A stretch of 41,880 nucleotides of DNA from an uncultured Lachnospiraceae bacterium (GCA_944375815.1 CALWBA010000119.1:1-41880); one strand, 5' to 3'; positions 25,174-34,952 are shown, counted from the first letter of the stretch. Notes: generated from the sequence alone by a model not told the origin. Numbers and translations are program-made.

Positions 25174-27615
25174 ATGATTAGCAGTCAGTTCAACAAAGAA
25201 GTATTCAAGCAGAGTGTAAGAGACAATGTAAAACTGCTTTACAGAAAGACCATCGATGAGGCTACACAGCAGCAGGTTTTTCAGGCAGTTTCCTATGCGG
25301 TAAAGGATGTTATCATCGATAACTGGTTAAAGTCCCAGAAAGCATTCGACGAGCAGGATCCGAAGATCGTTTACTATATGTCCATGGAGTTCCTGATGGG
25401 ACGTGCCCTGGGCAATAACCTGATCAACCTGACAGCGTACAAAGAGGTTGCAGAGGCTCTCGATGAGATGGGATTTGACATCAACGTGATTGAGGATCAG
25501 GAGCCGGATCCGGCGCTTGGAAACGGAGGACTGGGACGCCTTGCAGCGTGCTTCCTCGATTCCCTTGCAACACTGGGCTACTGCGCATACGGCTGCGGAA
25601 TCCGTTATCGCTACGGTATGTTCAAACAGAAAATTGAAAACGGCTATCAGGTAGAGGTACCGGATAACTGGTTAAAGGATGGTTATCCATTTGAGCTTCG
25701 CCGTCCGGAGTATGCAAAGGAAGTAAAGTTCGGAGGATATGTAAAAGTTGTCTATGACGAGAAGGCAAAACGCAACCGCTTCGTTCAGGAAGGATATCAG
25801 TCCGTTCTTGCGATTCCGTATGATATGCCGATTACCGGTTACAACAATAACATTGTAAATACTCTGCGCATCTGGGATGCACAGGCGATCAATGATTTCC
25901 AGCTTGACTCTTTCGACAAAGGTGATTACAGAAAGGCTGTTGAGCAGGAGAACCTTGCAAGAAATATCGTAGAGGTACTCTACCCCAATGATAATCACTA
26001 TGCAGGTAAAGAGCTTCGTCTGAAACAGCAGTACTTCTTTATCTCTGCAAGTATTCAGGCTGCTATTGAAAAATATAAAAAGAAACATAAAGATATTCAC
26101 AAACTGTACGAGAAAGTAACCTTCCAGTTAAATGACACACATCCGACGGTAACAGTTCCGGAGCTGATGCGTATCCTTCTGGACGAAGAAGGTCTGGAGT
26201 GGGATGAGGCCTGGGAGATTACAACAAAGACCTGTGCATACACCAACCATACGATTATGGCAGAGGCTCTTGAGAAATGGCCGATCGAGCTGTTCTCCAA
26301 GCTGCTTCCGCGTATCTATCAGATTGTGGAGGAGATTAACCGCAGATTCATCATGGATATCCAGTCTAAGTATCCGGGCAATCAGGAGAAAGTCCGCAAG
26401 ATGGCAATTATCTATGACGGACAGGTCAAGATGGCTCACCTTGCAATTGTGGGCGGCTACTCTGTAAACGGAGTTGCAAAGCTGCACACGGAAATCCTTG
26501 AAAAACAGGAGTTAAAAGACTTCTACGAAATGATGCCGCAGAAGTTCAACAATAAGACAAACGGTATTACGCAGAGACGTTTCTTAAAACATGGAAATCC
26601 GCTGCTTGCTGACTGGGTAACCGCGCATGTGGGTGATGACTGGATTACAGATCTGCCGAAAATTTCCGGTCTTGCAGTATACGCAGATGATCCGAAAGCA
26701 CAGGCAGAGTTTATGAACATCAAGTACCAGAATAAGGTGCGCCTGGCAAAATATATCCTGGAGCACAACGGTATTGAGGTAGACCCGCGCTCTATCTTTG
26801 ACGTACAGGTTAAACGTCTGCATGAGTATAAGCGTCAGCTTTTAAATATTCTGCATGTAATGTATCTGTATAACAAGATTAAAGAGCATCCGGAGATGCC
26901 GTTCTATCCGAGAACCTTTATTTTCGGAGCAAAAGCGGCAGCAGGATACCGCCGTGCAAAGGCTACCATCAAACTGATTAACTCTGTTGCAGATGTAATT
27001 AACAATGATGAGTCCATCAAAGGCAAGCTGAAAGTCGTATTTATCGAAAACTACCGCGTAAGCAACGCGGAGATGATCTTTGCTGCAGCGGATGTTTCCG
27101 AGCAGATTTCTACGGCAAGTAAAGAGGCTTCCGGAACAGGAAACATGAAGTTCATGCTGAACGGTGCACTGACTCTGGGAACAATGGACGGAGCCAATGT
27201 TGAGATCGTGGAAGAAGTTGGACAGGAGAATGCATTTATCTTCGGTCTGTCTGCAGAAGAGGTTATCAACTATGAGAACAATGGCGGCTATTATCCGATG
27301 AACTACTTCAACAATGACCCGGATATCCGTCAGGTTCTTATGCAGCTTATCAACGGCATGTATTCTCATGGGGATATGAACATGTTCCGTGAGATTTACG
27401 ATTCTCTGCTTAATGAGGATGTATATTTCACTCTGGCTGACTTTAAGTCCTATGCGGCTGCTCAGGAAAGAGTGGAGGCAGCATACAGAGATGAGGCTGC
27501 CTGGGCAAAGAGTGCGATCCTGAACGTAGCGCACTCCGGCAAGTTCACCTCTGACAGAACAATCCAGCAGTATGTGGATGAGATTTGGCATCTGGATAAG
27601 GTGACTGTAAAGTAA
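25174..27615 (+). CDS. glgP: Glycogen/alpha-glucan phosphorylase
   Basis: GT35 phosphorylase of 813 residues releasing glucose-1-phosphate from glycogen or maltodextrins in the cytoplasm. Visible motifs are KIVYYMSMEFLMGRALGNNL, DPALGNGGLGRLAACFLDS, the pocket VQLNDTHPT-like FQLNDTHPTVTVPELMR, NGITQRRFL, VQVKRLHEYKRQLLN and the PLP-lysine segment EASGTGNMKFMLNGALTLGT with DGANVEI. The start is 2 bases after the ileS stop, so the two genes can share a transcript, though their functions are unrelated. Length and motifs are standard. Confidence 0.96.
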   Translation: MISSQFNKEVFKQSVRDNVKLLYRKTIDEATQQQVFQAVSYAVKDVIIDNWLKSQKAFDEQDPKIVYYMSMEFLMGRALGNNLINLTAYKEVAEALDEMGFDINVIEDQEPDPALGNGGLGRLAACFLDSLATLGYCAYGCGIRYRYGMFKQKIENGYQVEVPDNWLKDGYPFELRRPEYAKEVKFGGYVKVVYDEKAKRNRFVQEGYQSVLAIPYDMPITGYNNNIVNTLRIWDAQAINDFQLDSFDKGDYRKAVEQENLARNIVEVLYPNDNHYAGKELRLKQQYFFISASIQAAIEKYKKKHKDIHKLYEKVTFQLNDTHPTVTVPELMRILLDEEGLEWDEAWEITTKTCAYTNHTIMAEALEKWPIELFSKLLPRIYQIVEEINRRFIMDIQSKYPGNQEKVRKMAIIYDGQVKMAHLAIVGGYSVNGVAKLHTEILEKQELKDFYEMMPQKFNNKTNGITQRRFLKHGNPLLADWVTAHVGDDWITDLPKISGLAVYADDPKAQAEFMNIKYQNKVRLAKYILEHNGIEVDPRSIFDVQVKRLHEYKRQLLNILHVMYLYNKIKEHPEMPFYPRTFIFGAKAAAGYRRAKATIKLINSVADVINNDESIKGKLKVVFIENYRVSNAEMIFAAADVSEQISTASKEASGTGNMKFMLNGALTLGTMDGANVEIVEEVGQENAFIFGLSAEEVINYENNGGYYPMNYFNNDPDIRQVLMQLINGMYSHGDMNMFREIYDSLLNEDVYFTLADFKSYAAAQERVEAAYRDEAAWAKSAILNVAHSGKFTSDRTIQQYVDEIWHLDKVTVK

Positions 27616-27629
27616 TGAAATAAATCAGG

Positions 27630-27673
27630 AAGGCTGCTGTAAGACAGGCGAAGGCATGTTTTACGGCAGCCTT
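27630..27673 (+). terminator. Partial terminator/attenuator after glgP
   Basis: AAGGCTGCTGTAA (27630-27642) pairs with TTACGGCAGCCTT (27661-27673), 13 bp with one G-T pair. Only TTT follows, so termination is probably incomplete or the hairpin is mainly an mRNA 3' end. The next gene starts 23 bases later. Confidence 0.6.
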
Positions 27674-27696
27674 TGCTGTATCATGAGGAAATTTAT

Positions 27697-28374
27697 ATGA
27701 ATGAAATTAAGGTACTTCTTGTGGAAGACGACGGTGATATTGTGGAAAACCTTACGGAATTTCTGCGAACAGAGGGATATCTTGTAAAATCCGCGGACAC
27801 TCAGTCAGGTGCGATGGAACTTCTGGAAACAGAGCCGTTTGATCTTATACTGCTGGATGTGACGCTGCGTCAGGGAAATGGATACAGTATATGTACGGCG
27901 GTGAAGGCGGTATATGATATCCCGGTGATCTTTCTGACAGCGCTGGGAGATGAGTTCAGTGTGGTTACGGGACTTGATATGGGTGCAGACGACTATATCT
28001 GCAAACCGTTTCGGCCCAGGGAACTGGTATCACGAATGAAGTCTGTGCTGCGCCGGGCCGGGAAAAGCCAGTCCGTAGTTCTATTGGGGGATGTGCGTAT
28101 TGATACGGAGAAAGGGCTGGTGACACGCAGCGGGCAGGAGATTTTTCTGACTGCGCTCGAGTATCGGCTGCTTCTGGTGTTTATCAATCATCGCGGAATG
28201 GTACTGACACGACAGCTTTTGCTTGACGAAATATGGGATATGGCAGGAGATTTTGTGAATGATAATACTTTAACCGTCTATATTAAGCGGCTGCGGGAAA
28301 AAATAGAGAAAGACCCTCAAAAACCGGAAATCATTCTCACCGTGCGGGGTATGGGGTATCGCCTTGGAAAATGA
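27697..28374 (+). CDS. OmpR-family response regulator of the ABC-exporter locus
   Basis: Regulator of 225 residues from the ATG with GAGGAA at 27685-27690. Receiver domain: LLVEDDGDIVENL, phospho-Asp in LILLDVTLRQGNG and Lys in DDYICKPF. The output winged helix ends DNTLTVYIKRLREKIEKDP and VRGMGYRLGK. It overlaps the kinase by 11 bases. Position before a kinase and an FtsX-type ABC transporter is the Bce/Van-like arrangement seen for systems answering cell-envelope antimicrobials; the real signal is unknown. Confidence 0.93.
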   Translation: MNEIKVLLVEDDGDIVENLTEFLRTEGYLVKSADTQSGAMELLETEPFDLILLDVTLRQGNGYSICTAVKAVYDIPVIFLTALGDEFSVVTGLDMGADDYICKPFRPRELVSRMKSVLRRAGKSQSVVLLGDVRIDTEKGLVTRSGQEIFLTALEYRLLLVFINHRGMVLTRQLLLDEIWDMAGDFVNDNTLTVYIKRLREKIEKDPQKPEIILTVRGMGYRLGK

Positions 28375-29299
28375 AATACTGTATCTGCTTCCTGCGGCGG
28401 CAGCGTGTGTGCTCGGGGGAATGTACGCATATAAAATGAAAAAGTATAAGAGATCTCTGAAACAGCTGAGCAGTGAGATTGACCGTATTCTCCACGGTGA
28501 TGAGGAACTTTCGCCTGGAAATTACGAAGAGGGAGAAATTTCCGTTCTAAGGGATGAGATCTATAAGATGACAGTGCGGTTAAGGGAGCAGTCGGAGAAA
28601 CTTGCAGGGGATAAAGAGATGCTCGCAGACTCTCTGGCAGATATTTCGCACCAGATCCGTACGCCTTTAACCACACTGAATCTTATGACTGCCCGAATGA
28701 TGCAGGAGGACGATAATCCTCAGCAGAGAAAAAAGATGCTGCGGGAGATGAACCGGATGCTTGAGCGCATTGACTGGCTTATTACGGCGCTGTTAAAACT
28801 TTCCAAGCTGGATGCCGATGCTGTCCGGCTGGAACGCCGTATCATTGATCTGCCGGTCTTTTTAAATCAGGTTCTGGAGCCTTTTGCAATACAGATGGAA
28901 CTGCGAGGTCAGACCTGCAGCATCGAAGGCGCACAGGGACTTACCATTTATGCGGATGAGACCTGGACACTGGAAGCGATTCAGAATATTGTTAAAAACA
29001 GCCTGGAATATACGCCTGTGGAAGGAAAACTTCTTATCACCTGCTGTGATAATCCGCTGTACACAGAAATTGCAGTTTCAGATGAAGGTCCGGGAATTTC
29101 TTCCGAAGATCTGCCGCATCTTTTTGAGCGATTCTATCGCGGCAAAAACGCCTCCGGCACCAGTTTCGGTATCGGTCTGTCTCTGGCACAGATGATAATG
29201 AACAGACAGGGCGGAATTATCTGCGCAGAGAACCGAAAGGAGCAGGGAAGCTGCTTTCGGGTGAGATTTTATAAGAGAGATATCGGATTTGATGTGTAA
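28364..29299 (+). CDS. Short-input sensor histidine kinase
   Basis: Kinase of 311 residues with a single N-terminal transmembrane helix (about 4-22) and no extracytoplasmic domain. The phospho-acceptor box is LADISHQIRTPLTTL; N box IVKNSLEYT; catalytic boxes DEGPGISSEDLPHLFERFYRG and SFGIGLSLAQ. The start is a TTG inside the end of the regulator gene. A kinase without its own sensor often takes its signal from a partner membrane protein, here perhaps the ABC permease encoded downstream, as in Bce systems. Confidence 0.88.
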   Translation: MENEILYLLPAAAACVLGGMYAYKMKKYKRSLKQLSSEIDRILHGDEELSPGNYEEGEISVLRDEIYKMTVRLREQSEKLAGDKEMLADSLADISHQIRTPLTTLNLMTARMMQEDDNPQQRKKMLREMNRMLERIDWLITALLKLSKLDADAVRLERRIIDLPVFLNQVLEPFAIQMELRGQTCSIEGAQGLTIYADETWTLEAIQNIVKNSLEYTPVEGKLLITCCDNPLYTEIAVSDEGPGISSEDLPHLFERFYRGKNASGTSFGIGLSLAQMIMNRQGGIICAENRKEQGSCFRVRFYKRDIGFDV

Positions 29300-29332
29300 A
29301 TAAAATGTTGCGGAAGTATGGGGGAATAATAT

Positions 29333-29962
29333 ATGAAAACAGAAACCAAAATTTCAAACTATGAAAAAATGAAAAATAGTATGGCGGAAATGTTTTTGCG
29401 GTATGATCAGGGGAAAATGGTTCGGAAATTCAGGTTAGACCAGGATAAGAATTATCTGTATATCTGCTGCCTCAATCGCCCCTATCGGATCAGCTGTAAA
29501 ACAGGACAGGTAACCTGGTCTGATGATGGATTTGTGACAGAAAGAAAAGCAGATTATAACGAATCCATGACCATTTATGATGTACTCTGCTGTTCAGAAG
29601 ACAACTGCAGCCTGACCGGAGAATGGGTAAATGTAGCAAGTCTGTCAGCGATCCGGGCAGGAAACCTGAAAAAAGGGACCGATTTTTTCAGAGATGCTGC
29701 AGAACCTTTTGCCGGTAAAACCGAAGCCCTGTCCCGCAGCTGTGAAGCTCTTGGCGGAAAAAAACTGGAAAAAGGTGATGTTGCCTATAAGCTTCAGCTT
29801 TTTCCGTTTCTTCCGGTGATTTTAAGATTCTGGGATTTTGATGAGGAATTTTCTGCAAGCATGCAGATTCTGGTAGATAAAAATATCTTGAAATATATGC
29901 ATTATGAAACGCTGATGTTTGCTGTCTCCCATTTATTGAATCGATTAAAGGATGAGATGTAA
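29333..29962 (+). CDS. DUF3786-family protein
   Basis: Soluble protein of 209 residues without signal peptide or membrane segment. Features are FLRYDQGKMVRKFRLD near the N-terminus, YIYICCLNRPYRIS-like LYICCLNRPYRISCKTG, YDVLCCSEDNCSLTGEWV, and LQLFPFLPVILRFWDFDEEF, which match my recollection of DUF3786 proteins of clostridia and anaerobes. The function is unknown. It stands between the kinase and the ABC genes, 33 bases after the kinase, and so may be part of the same operon. Several Cys residues (near 51, 52, 88, 89, 94) could bind metal, which is speculation. Confidence 0.6.
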   Translation: MKTETKISNYEKMKNSMAEMFLRYDQGKMVRKFRLDQDKNYLYICCLNRPYRISCKTGQVTWSDDGFVTERKADYNESMTIYDVLCCSEDNCSLTGEWVNVASLSAIRAGNLKKGTDFFRDAAEPFAGKTEALSRSCEALGGKKLEKGDVAYKLQLFPFLPVILRFWDFDEEFSASMQILVDKNILKYMHYETLMFAVSHLLNRLKDEM

Positions 29963-30021
29963 GAGAACAGGAGCAGAAGTTTGTCTGCAGGTGCCCTGCC
30001 GTATCTGAAAGTGACGAAATT

Positions 30022-30064
30022 GTCACTCTGCGGTCACTGCCGTGTCATTGTGATCTGCTATGAT
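30022..30064 (+). promoter_or_regulatory. Three 11-bp-spaced GTCAY repeats and -10 before the ABC operon
   Basis: GTCAC at 30022-30026, GTCAC at 30033-30037 and GTCAT at 30044-30048 are spaced exactly 11 bases, one DNA turn, as in binding sites of OmpR-family regulators. An inverted GTGAC lies just before (30011-30015). A -10-like TATGAT follows at 30059-30064, and its -35 position falls inside the repeats. The regulator encoded at 27697 is the natural candidate to bind here. Confidence 0.6.
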
Positions 30065-30089
30065 AAGACCATACGAGGAGGAGATGTAT

Positions 30090-30773
30090 ATGGAAATATT
30101 GAGAGTAGAGAACCTGACGAAAATTTACGGAAAAGGGGAAAATGAGGTTCGAGCCCTGGACGGAGTTTCTTTTACTGTGGAGAAAGGTGAATTTGCGGCG
30201 ATTATCGGATCATCCGGATCCGGAAAGTCCACATTGCTGCATCTGATAGGAGGCGTGGATACACCGAGTGCCGGAAAGGTATATGTGGACGGAACGGATG
30301 TGTACGCGCAGAAAGAAGAAGCGCTTGCTATCTTCCGGCGGCGTCAGGTGGGGCTGATATACCAGTTCTATAATCTGATTCCCGTACTGAATGTCCGGGA
30401 AAATATCACACTGCCGGTATTGATGGACGGACGGGAAGTAAACGAGGAGCGTCTGGAGGAGCTGCTGTCTACCCTGGATATCAAAAAGAGAGAGAATCAC
30501 CTGCCTAATCAGCTTTCCGGAGGACAGCAGCAGCGCGTATCAATCGGAAGAGCCCTGATGAATGCACCGGCAATTGTGCTTGCAGATGAGCCGACCGGCA
30601 ATCTGGATTCCAAAAACAGTCGGGAGATCATGCAGCTTCTTCGGTATTCCAACCGGAAATATCATCAGACCATGCTGGTCATCACACATGACGAAAACAT
30701 CGCTCTGCAGGCAGACAGAATCCTGGAGCTGGAGGATGGAAAAATCGTGAGAGACGAGGTGATCCGCAGATGA
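30090..30773 (+). CDS. ABC transporter ATP-binding protein (MacB/LolD/BceA-like)
   Basis: ATPase subunit of 227 residues from the ATG with GAGGAGG at 30075-30081; nearer in-frame starts lie too close to that site. Walker A is GSSGSGKST, Q-loop YQFYNL, signature LSGGQQQRVSIGRAL, Walker B VLADEPTGNLD and H-loop ITHDE. These are typical of the LolD/MacB/BceA branch, whose partners are FtsX-type permeases acting as mechanotransmission devices or exporters. The next gene overlaps by 4 bases. Confidence 0.94.
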   Translation: MEILRVENLTKIYGKGENEVRALDGVSFTVEKGEFAAIIGSSGSGKSTLLHLIGGVDTPSAGKVYVDGTDVYAQKEEALAIFRRRQVGLIYQFYNLIPVLNVRENITLPVLMDGREVNEERLEELLSTLDIKKRENHLPNQLSGGQQQRVSIGRALMNAPAIVLADEPTGNLDSKNSREIMQLLRYSNRKYHQTMLVITHDENIALQADRILELEDGKIVRDEVIRR

Positions 30774-33316
30774 ATATTTTTTCGGTGATTACAGCGCGCA
30801 CCATGCGGCAGAACAGAACGCGTACAATAGTGACCATCATAGGTGTAATTCTATCCACAGCAATGATCACAGCGGTTGCGGCGTTCGGACAAAGCTTCTG
30901 GAGTTTTCTGCTGAAGAGCAGTATTGCGGAAAACGGAAACTGGTATGGCGTGGCTGAGTATGTCTCGGACAGCGATTATAAAAGCATACAGGAGGACAGC
31001 CGCGTAGAAAAAGCGGCTGCGATGAATATCCTGGGCTATGCAAAACTGGATTCCCTGGACGGACGCACCGGAACGCCGTATGTCTATGTAAAGCAATTTA
31101 CAGCAGATCTGATGGACATGTTTCCGGTGAGGCTTGCAGAGGGCAGAATGCCGGAAAACGAGACGGAAATTCTGATACCGGTATATCTTGCAGCATATCA
31201 GGATGAGGATGAAACCATACAGATCGGCGATGTTTTGACCTTGGAAGTAGGAGAGCGCATGTGGGAGGGTGAGAGGCTGAATGATTATGAGTCATATATA
31301 GGAGGAGAATATGCCGAAGAGAATCAGCTCACCCCCGAGACGCTCGTGAATACGAAAACCATGAAATTTACCGTAGTAGGCACAATTGCAGGAAGCGCCA
31401 ATTTCCATTACGGCGGTGCGGGATATGAGGTCTATGCCGGAGCTGCTGCAGACGGCGGCTCTGCGCAGTATCATGATGTGTATATCCGCACATATAAAGT
31501 AAAAGATATCGAGAATGTCCTTAGTTCTGTGACGTGTGATAAATCAGACCGGAATATGGCAGTGATCCGCTGGCTGGGTGCATCCTACAGCGATAACTAT
31601 ATGAAAGTCCTCAGCGGACTGCTCATTATTGTGACCGTTATTATTATGGCAGGATCCATATCTCTTATTTATAACGCGTTTTCCATTTCGCTGAGAGAGC
31701 GGACGGCTCAGTTCGGCCTGCTTGCCTCCGTGGGAGCAACAAAAAAACAGCTTCGTAAATCTCTGCGGTATGAAGCATTTATAGTCAGCGGGATTGGGAT
31801 TCCGATAGGATGCATCAGCGGAATTGCGGGTATTGGCATAACGCTTCATTTTATCGGAAAGGGAATTTCAAGCTTTCTTGCAGGAAGCCAGGATGGAGTA
31901 AAACTGGAGATTTCCTGGATCGCTGTTGCCGCAGCCGCAGCAGCCGCGTTTTTTACCGTGATGATATCTGTATGGATTCCCTGCAGGAGAATCAGGAAAT
32001 TTTCCCCCATTGCGGCTATCCGGTCTTCGAATGATATCCGGATCCAACCCCGGGAGGTCAGGACTCCCCGGCTGTTATACAGATTATTCGGGCTGGAAGG
32101 CATGATGGCGGATAAGAATTATAGACGTGACAGGAAAAAATACCGCAGCACTGTGGCATCCCTGACGCTTAGTATTGTACTTTTTACTTCTGTATCCGTT
32201 TACGGGCAGTATATTATGCAGACAGGCAGCTTTGTTCTGGAAATGCCTGAGGTGCAGATTGTCTACGACATATACAGCGAAGGAAACACAATCGAGGAAA
32301 AAACAGCTATAGTAAAAAGCGCTGAAAAACTGGCAGACGAAAATGACGATGTGACTCTGGTCCAACCGTACGGAATTGCTGCAGGATTATGGATGCAAAT
32401 CGATCAGGATGATATGGATATATACCTGACTGTTCTTCCTGATGAGCTGTTTGAAAAAATAGGGGGAACCGCGCAGGGTACAGACACGCTTCCTGTTTTG
32501 TATCCGAGTACTATAAGTTTCTATAATGGGGAAACGAACCGATACGAGAAGATCACTATGAGTAAAATCACGGAGGGAACGGAATTCGAGATACTTGAAA
32601 AGAAATATGATGACGGAGAAACGCCGACCCATCCGTCTATCTGCCGCGCTGCCGTCCAGGGATTTTATGATAAGCTGCCAGCCGGTGTGCTTCCCGTTGA
32701 ATATGCCGCACAGCTTTTGACCAGTGAAAGCGGGTATCAGAACTATATGCATCAATATGAGAAGCAAAACGGCATTCAGATGCGCATCGGTATCGTGTGT
32801 GAGAACCATGTTAAAACTTATCAGGAACTGGTGGAAACCTTTAAGAATAACGGGCTTCCTGCAGACAGTCTGTACGATCAGGCTGATACTTATGAGCAGG
32901 ATCGGCAGATTCTGACAGCGCTCAGTGTACTGTCATATGGATTTATTATTCTGATCTCGCTTATTTCCGTAGCAAATGTATTCAACACGATTTCCACAAA
33001 TCTGATGCTGCGCAAAAAAGAATTTGCCATGCTCCGTTCTGTTGGGATGTCGCGAAAGGGATTCCGTAAAATGATGTGCTGTGAATGTATGATCTACGGA
33101 CTGCGGTCCATTGTATGCGGGGTGATTCTGTCGCTTCTTGCAAGCCTGGCAATCTTTTCTGTCATTGTAAACGGTGCAGATACAGAGTATATTATTCCGT
33201 GGCAGTATCTGTCTGTCGCAGTACTTTCGGTGTTTCTTGTAGTGAGCATAACTATGATTTACACCATGCGTAAAATACGGAGAGAAAATATTATTGAAGA
33301 ACTGAAAATGAACTGA
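30770..33316 (+). CDS. FtsX-like ABC transporter permease
   Basis: Permease of 848 residues with two FtsX repeats and about eight transmembrane helices: TM1 at 17-40, a large extracellular region of some 220 residues, three helices at about 280-415, TM5 near 465-485, a second extracellular region of some 200 residues, and three helices near 715-835. Conserved FtsX cytoplasmic motifs are RERTAQFGLLASVGATKKQLR and RKKEFAMLRSVGMSRKGFRK. It pairs with the ATPase directly upstream. Candidate roles are antimicrobial-peptide sensing or resistance and lipoprotein/peptide export. Confidence 0.9.
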   Translation: MNIFSVITARTMRQNRTRTIVTIIGVILSTAMITAVAAFGQSFWSFLLKSSIAENGNWYGVAEYVSDSDYKSIQEDSRVEKAAAMNILGYAKLDSLDGRTGTPYVYVKQFTADLMDMFPVRLAEGRMPENETEILIPVYLAAYQDEDETIQIGDVLTLEVGERMWEGERLNDYESYIGGEYAEENQLTPETLVNTKTMKFTVVGTIAGSANFHYGGAGYEVYAGAAADGGSAQYHDVYIRTYKVKDIENVLSSVTCDKSDRNMAVIRWLGASYSDNYMKVLSGLLIIVTVIIMAGSISLIYNAFSISLRERTAQFGLLASVGATKKQLRKSLRYEAFIVSGIGIPIGCISGIAGIGITLHFIGKGISSFLAGSQDGVKLEISWIAVAAAAAAAFFTVMISVWIPCRRIRKFSPIAAIRSSNDIRIQPREVRTPRLLYRLFGLEGMMADKNYRRDRKKYRSTVASLTLSIVLFTSVSVYGQYIMQTGSFVLEMPEVQIVYDIYSEGNTIEEKTAIVKSAEKLADENDDVTLVQPYGIAAGLWMQIDQDDMDIYLTVLPDELFEKIGGTAQGTDTLPVLYPSTISFYNGETNRYEKITMSKITEGTEFEILEKKYDDGETPTHPSICRAAVQGFYDKLPAGVLPVEYAAQLLTSESGYQNYMHQYEKQNGIQMRIGIVCENHVKTYQELVETFKNNGLPADSLYDQADTYEQDRQILTALSVLSYGFIILISLISVANVFNTISTNLMLRKKEFAMLRSVGMSRKGFRKMMCCECMIYGLRSIVCGVILSLLASLAIFSVIVNGADTEYIIPWQYLSVAVLSVFLVVSITMIYTMRKIRRENIIEELKMN

Positions 33317-33321
33317 AACAG

Positions 33322-33356
33322 AAGGTTTCGCTTCCTGATTTGGAGTGAAACCTTTT
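33322..33356 (+). terminator. Terminator of the ABC-exporter operon
   Basis: AAGGTTTCGCTTCC (33322-33335) pairs with GGAGTGAAACCTT (33342-33354) with one bulged T and one G-T pair, followed by TTTT and further T-rich sequence. Confidence 0.85.
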
Positions 33357-33405
33357 GTATTATACTTTTTTAATAAAAAGTTTAGAGGAAAAGGAAAATA
33401 GTGTA

Positions 33406-33414
33406 TGCTATAAT
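33406..33414 (+). promoter_or_regulatory. Extended -10 promoter of the second kinase-regulator operon
   Basis: TGC followed by perfect TATAAT (33409-33414). The -35 region (AGGAAA) is weak. The start codon is 41 bases downstream. Confidence 0.55.
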
Positions 33415-33455
33415 AAAAACCAGATAAAACACAGAGAATGTCAGGAGTGTATTAA

Positions 33456-34952
33456 ATGAAACTGAAAACTCGGATTATCATTTCGTTTTTCACCATTATT
33501 CTTGTACCTCTGGTCTTTACGAGCATTGCATTCATCGGTTTTATGAAAATACAGCTCGCATCAATCCGACAGGAGTATAATATTCAGGATGCCACTTATG
33601 AGAGTCTGTCCAATAATATTTCTCTTTTAAATAAGATGACGCGTGCGGTCTATAATGAACTTGCTGAGACGGCGCAGGAGAATCCGGACGAGCTGCTGCG
33701 TCAGCCGTATCTGGAGCGGATTAACGAACAGCTTCTGGAAAATTACTCATATCTGATTGTGCGCGACGGAAACGAGCTTTCCTATAACGGTGCGCCAGAC
33801 TCAGTAGGATTGGATCAGACATTGCTTCCGGAGTATGGTGACTCGGGAGCAGGATCAAACTCAGGGCTTTATATTTCAGACAATGATATTCATGTACTCA
33901 TTAAACAGATTGATTTTGAACCGTCCAACGGGAAACAGGCAAGCGCCTTTATTGTGACGAAGGCGGATGCGATCATACCGCAGATGAAGTCTATGGTTAC
34001 CGATATGCTGTTTATCATTGTACTGATTCTGGTGCTGACAAGTTTTGGGCTGAGCTTCTGGATTTACAGAGGAGTTGTCACTCCCCTGAATCATTTAAAG
34101 AAGGCAACGCAGAATATCAAGGAAGGCAATCTGGATTTTACGGTAGAGGCAAGCGGTGTCGAGGAGGTCAATGAGCTGTGCGAGGACTTTGAGGAGATGC
34201 GCAGGCGCCTGAAAGAAACGGCTGATGAGAAGATGGTGTTTGAGCGCGAGAGCAAGGAACTGATCAGCAACATTTCTCATGACCTGAAGACGCCGATTAC
34301 GGCGGTAAAGGGTTATGTGGAGGGCATCATGGACGGTGTGGCGGATACACCGGAAAAAATGCAGAAATATATCCGTACAATTTATAACAAAGCAAATGAG
34401 ATGGACCGCCTGATTAATGAGCTGACTTTTTATTCCAAAATTGATACGAACCGTATTCCGTATACATTCAGCAAGATCCACATTACGGATTATTTTGAGG
34501 ACTGTGTGGAGGAACTGAGTACGGAGCTGGATGCCAAGAACATAGACTTCACATTCTCCAATTATGTGGAGGAGGATGTGGTGGTTATCGCAGATGCCGA
34601 GCAGTTAAAGCGCGTCATCAATAATATTATCAGTAATTCCCTGAAGTACATGAATAAGCCGAAGGGCAAGATCGCAATGCGTATCCGCGACGTCGGTGAT
34701 TTTATCCAGGTGGAGATTGAAGATAACGGAAAGGGAATCGCCAATAAGGATCTGGCAAATATCTTTGAGCGCTTTTACCGCACAGACGCTTCGCGCAATT
34801 CCTCAAAAGGAGGAAGCGGTATCGGGCTGTCCATTGTGAAAAAGATTATGGAAGATCACGGCGGCAAGGTCTGGGCGACCAGCAAGCTGGACGTGGGAAC
34901 TACCATGTATTTTGTATTGAGAAAATATCAGGAGGTACCAGTCAATGAGTAA
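33456..34952 (+). CDS. HAMP-containing sensor histidine kinase
   Basis: Kinase of 498 residues with two transmembrane helices (about 7-30 and 185-205) around an extracytoplasmic sensor of about 150 residues. A HAMP domain follows (VVTPLNHLKKATQNIKEGNL), then a coiled region and the phospho-acceptor box LISNISHDLKTPITAVKGY. N box is IISNSLKYM, followed by DNGKGIANKDLANIFERFYR and GSGIGLSIVKKI. The gene overlaps the next regulator by 8 bases, with the kinase first, the reverse of the other two systems here. Confidence 0.93.
   Translation: MKLKTRIIISFFTIILVPLVFTSIAFIGFMKIQLASIRQEYNIQDATYESLSNNISLLNKMTRAVYNELAETAQENPDELLRQPYLERINEQLLENYSYLIVRDGNELSYNGAPDSVGLDQTLLPEYGDSGAGSNSGLYISDNDIHVLIKQIDFEPSNGKQASAFIVTKADAIIPQMKSMVTDMLFIIVLILVLTSFGLSFWIYRGVVTPLNHLKKATQNIKEGNLDFTVEASGVEEVNELCEDFEEMRRRLKETADEKMVFERESKELISNISHDLKTPITAVKGYVEGIMDGVADTPEKMQKYIRTIYNKANEMDRLINELTFYSKIDTNRIPYTFSKIHITDYFEDCVEELSTELDAKNIDFTFSNYVEEDVVVIADAEQLKRVINNIISNSLKYMNKPKGKIAMRIRDVGDFIQVEIEDNGKGIANKDLANIFERFYRTDASRNSSKGGSGIGLSIVKKIMEDHGGKVWATSKLDVGTTMYFVLRKYQEVPVNE

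Noticed and set aside
26842..27591. Minus-strand open frame of 249 codons over glgP
   Set aside because: Shadow of the strongly conserved phosphorylase coding frame.
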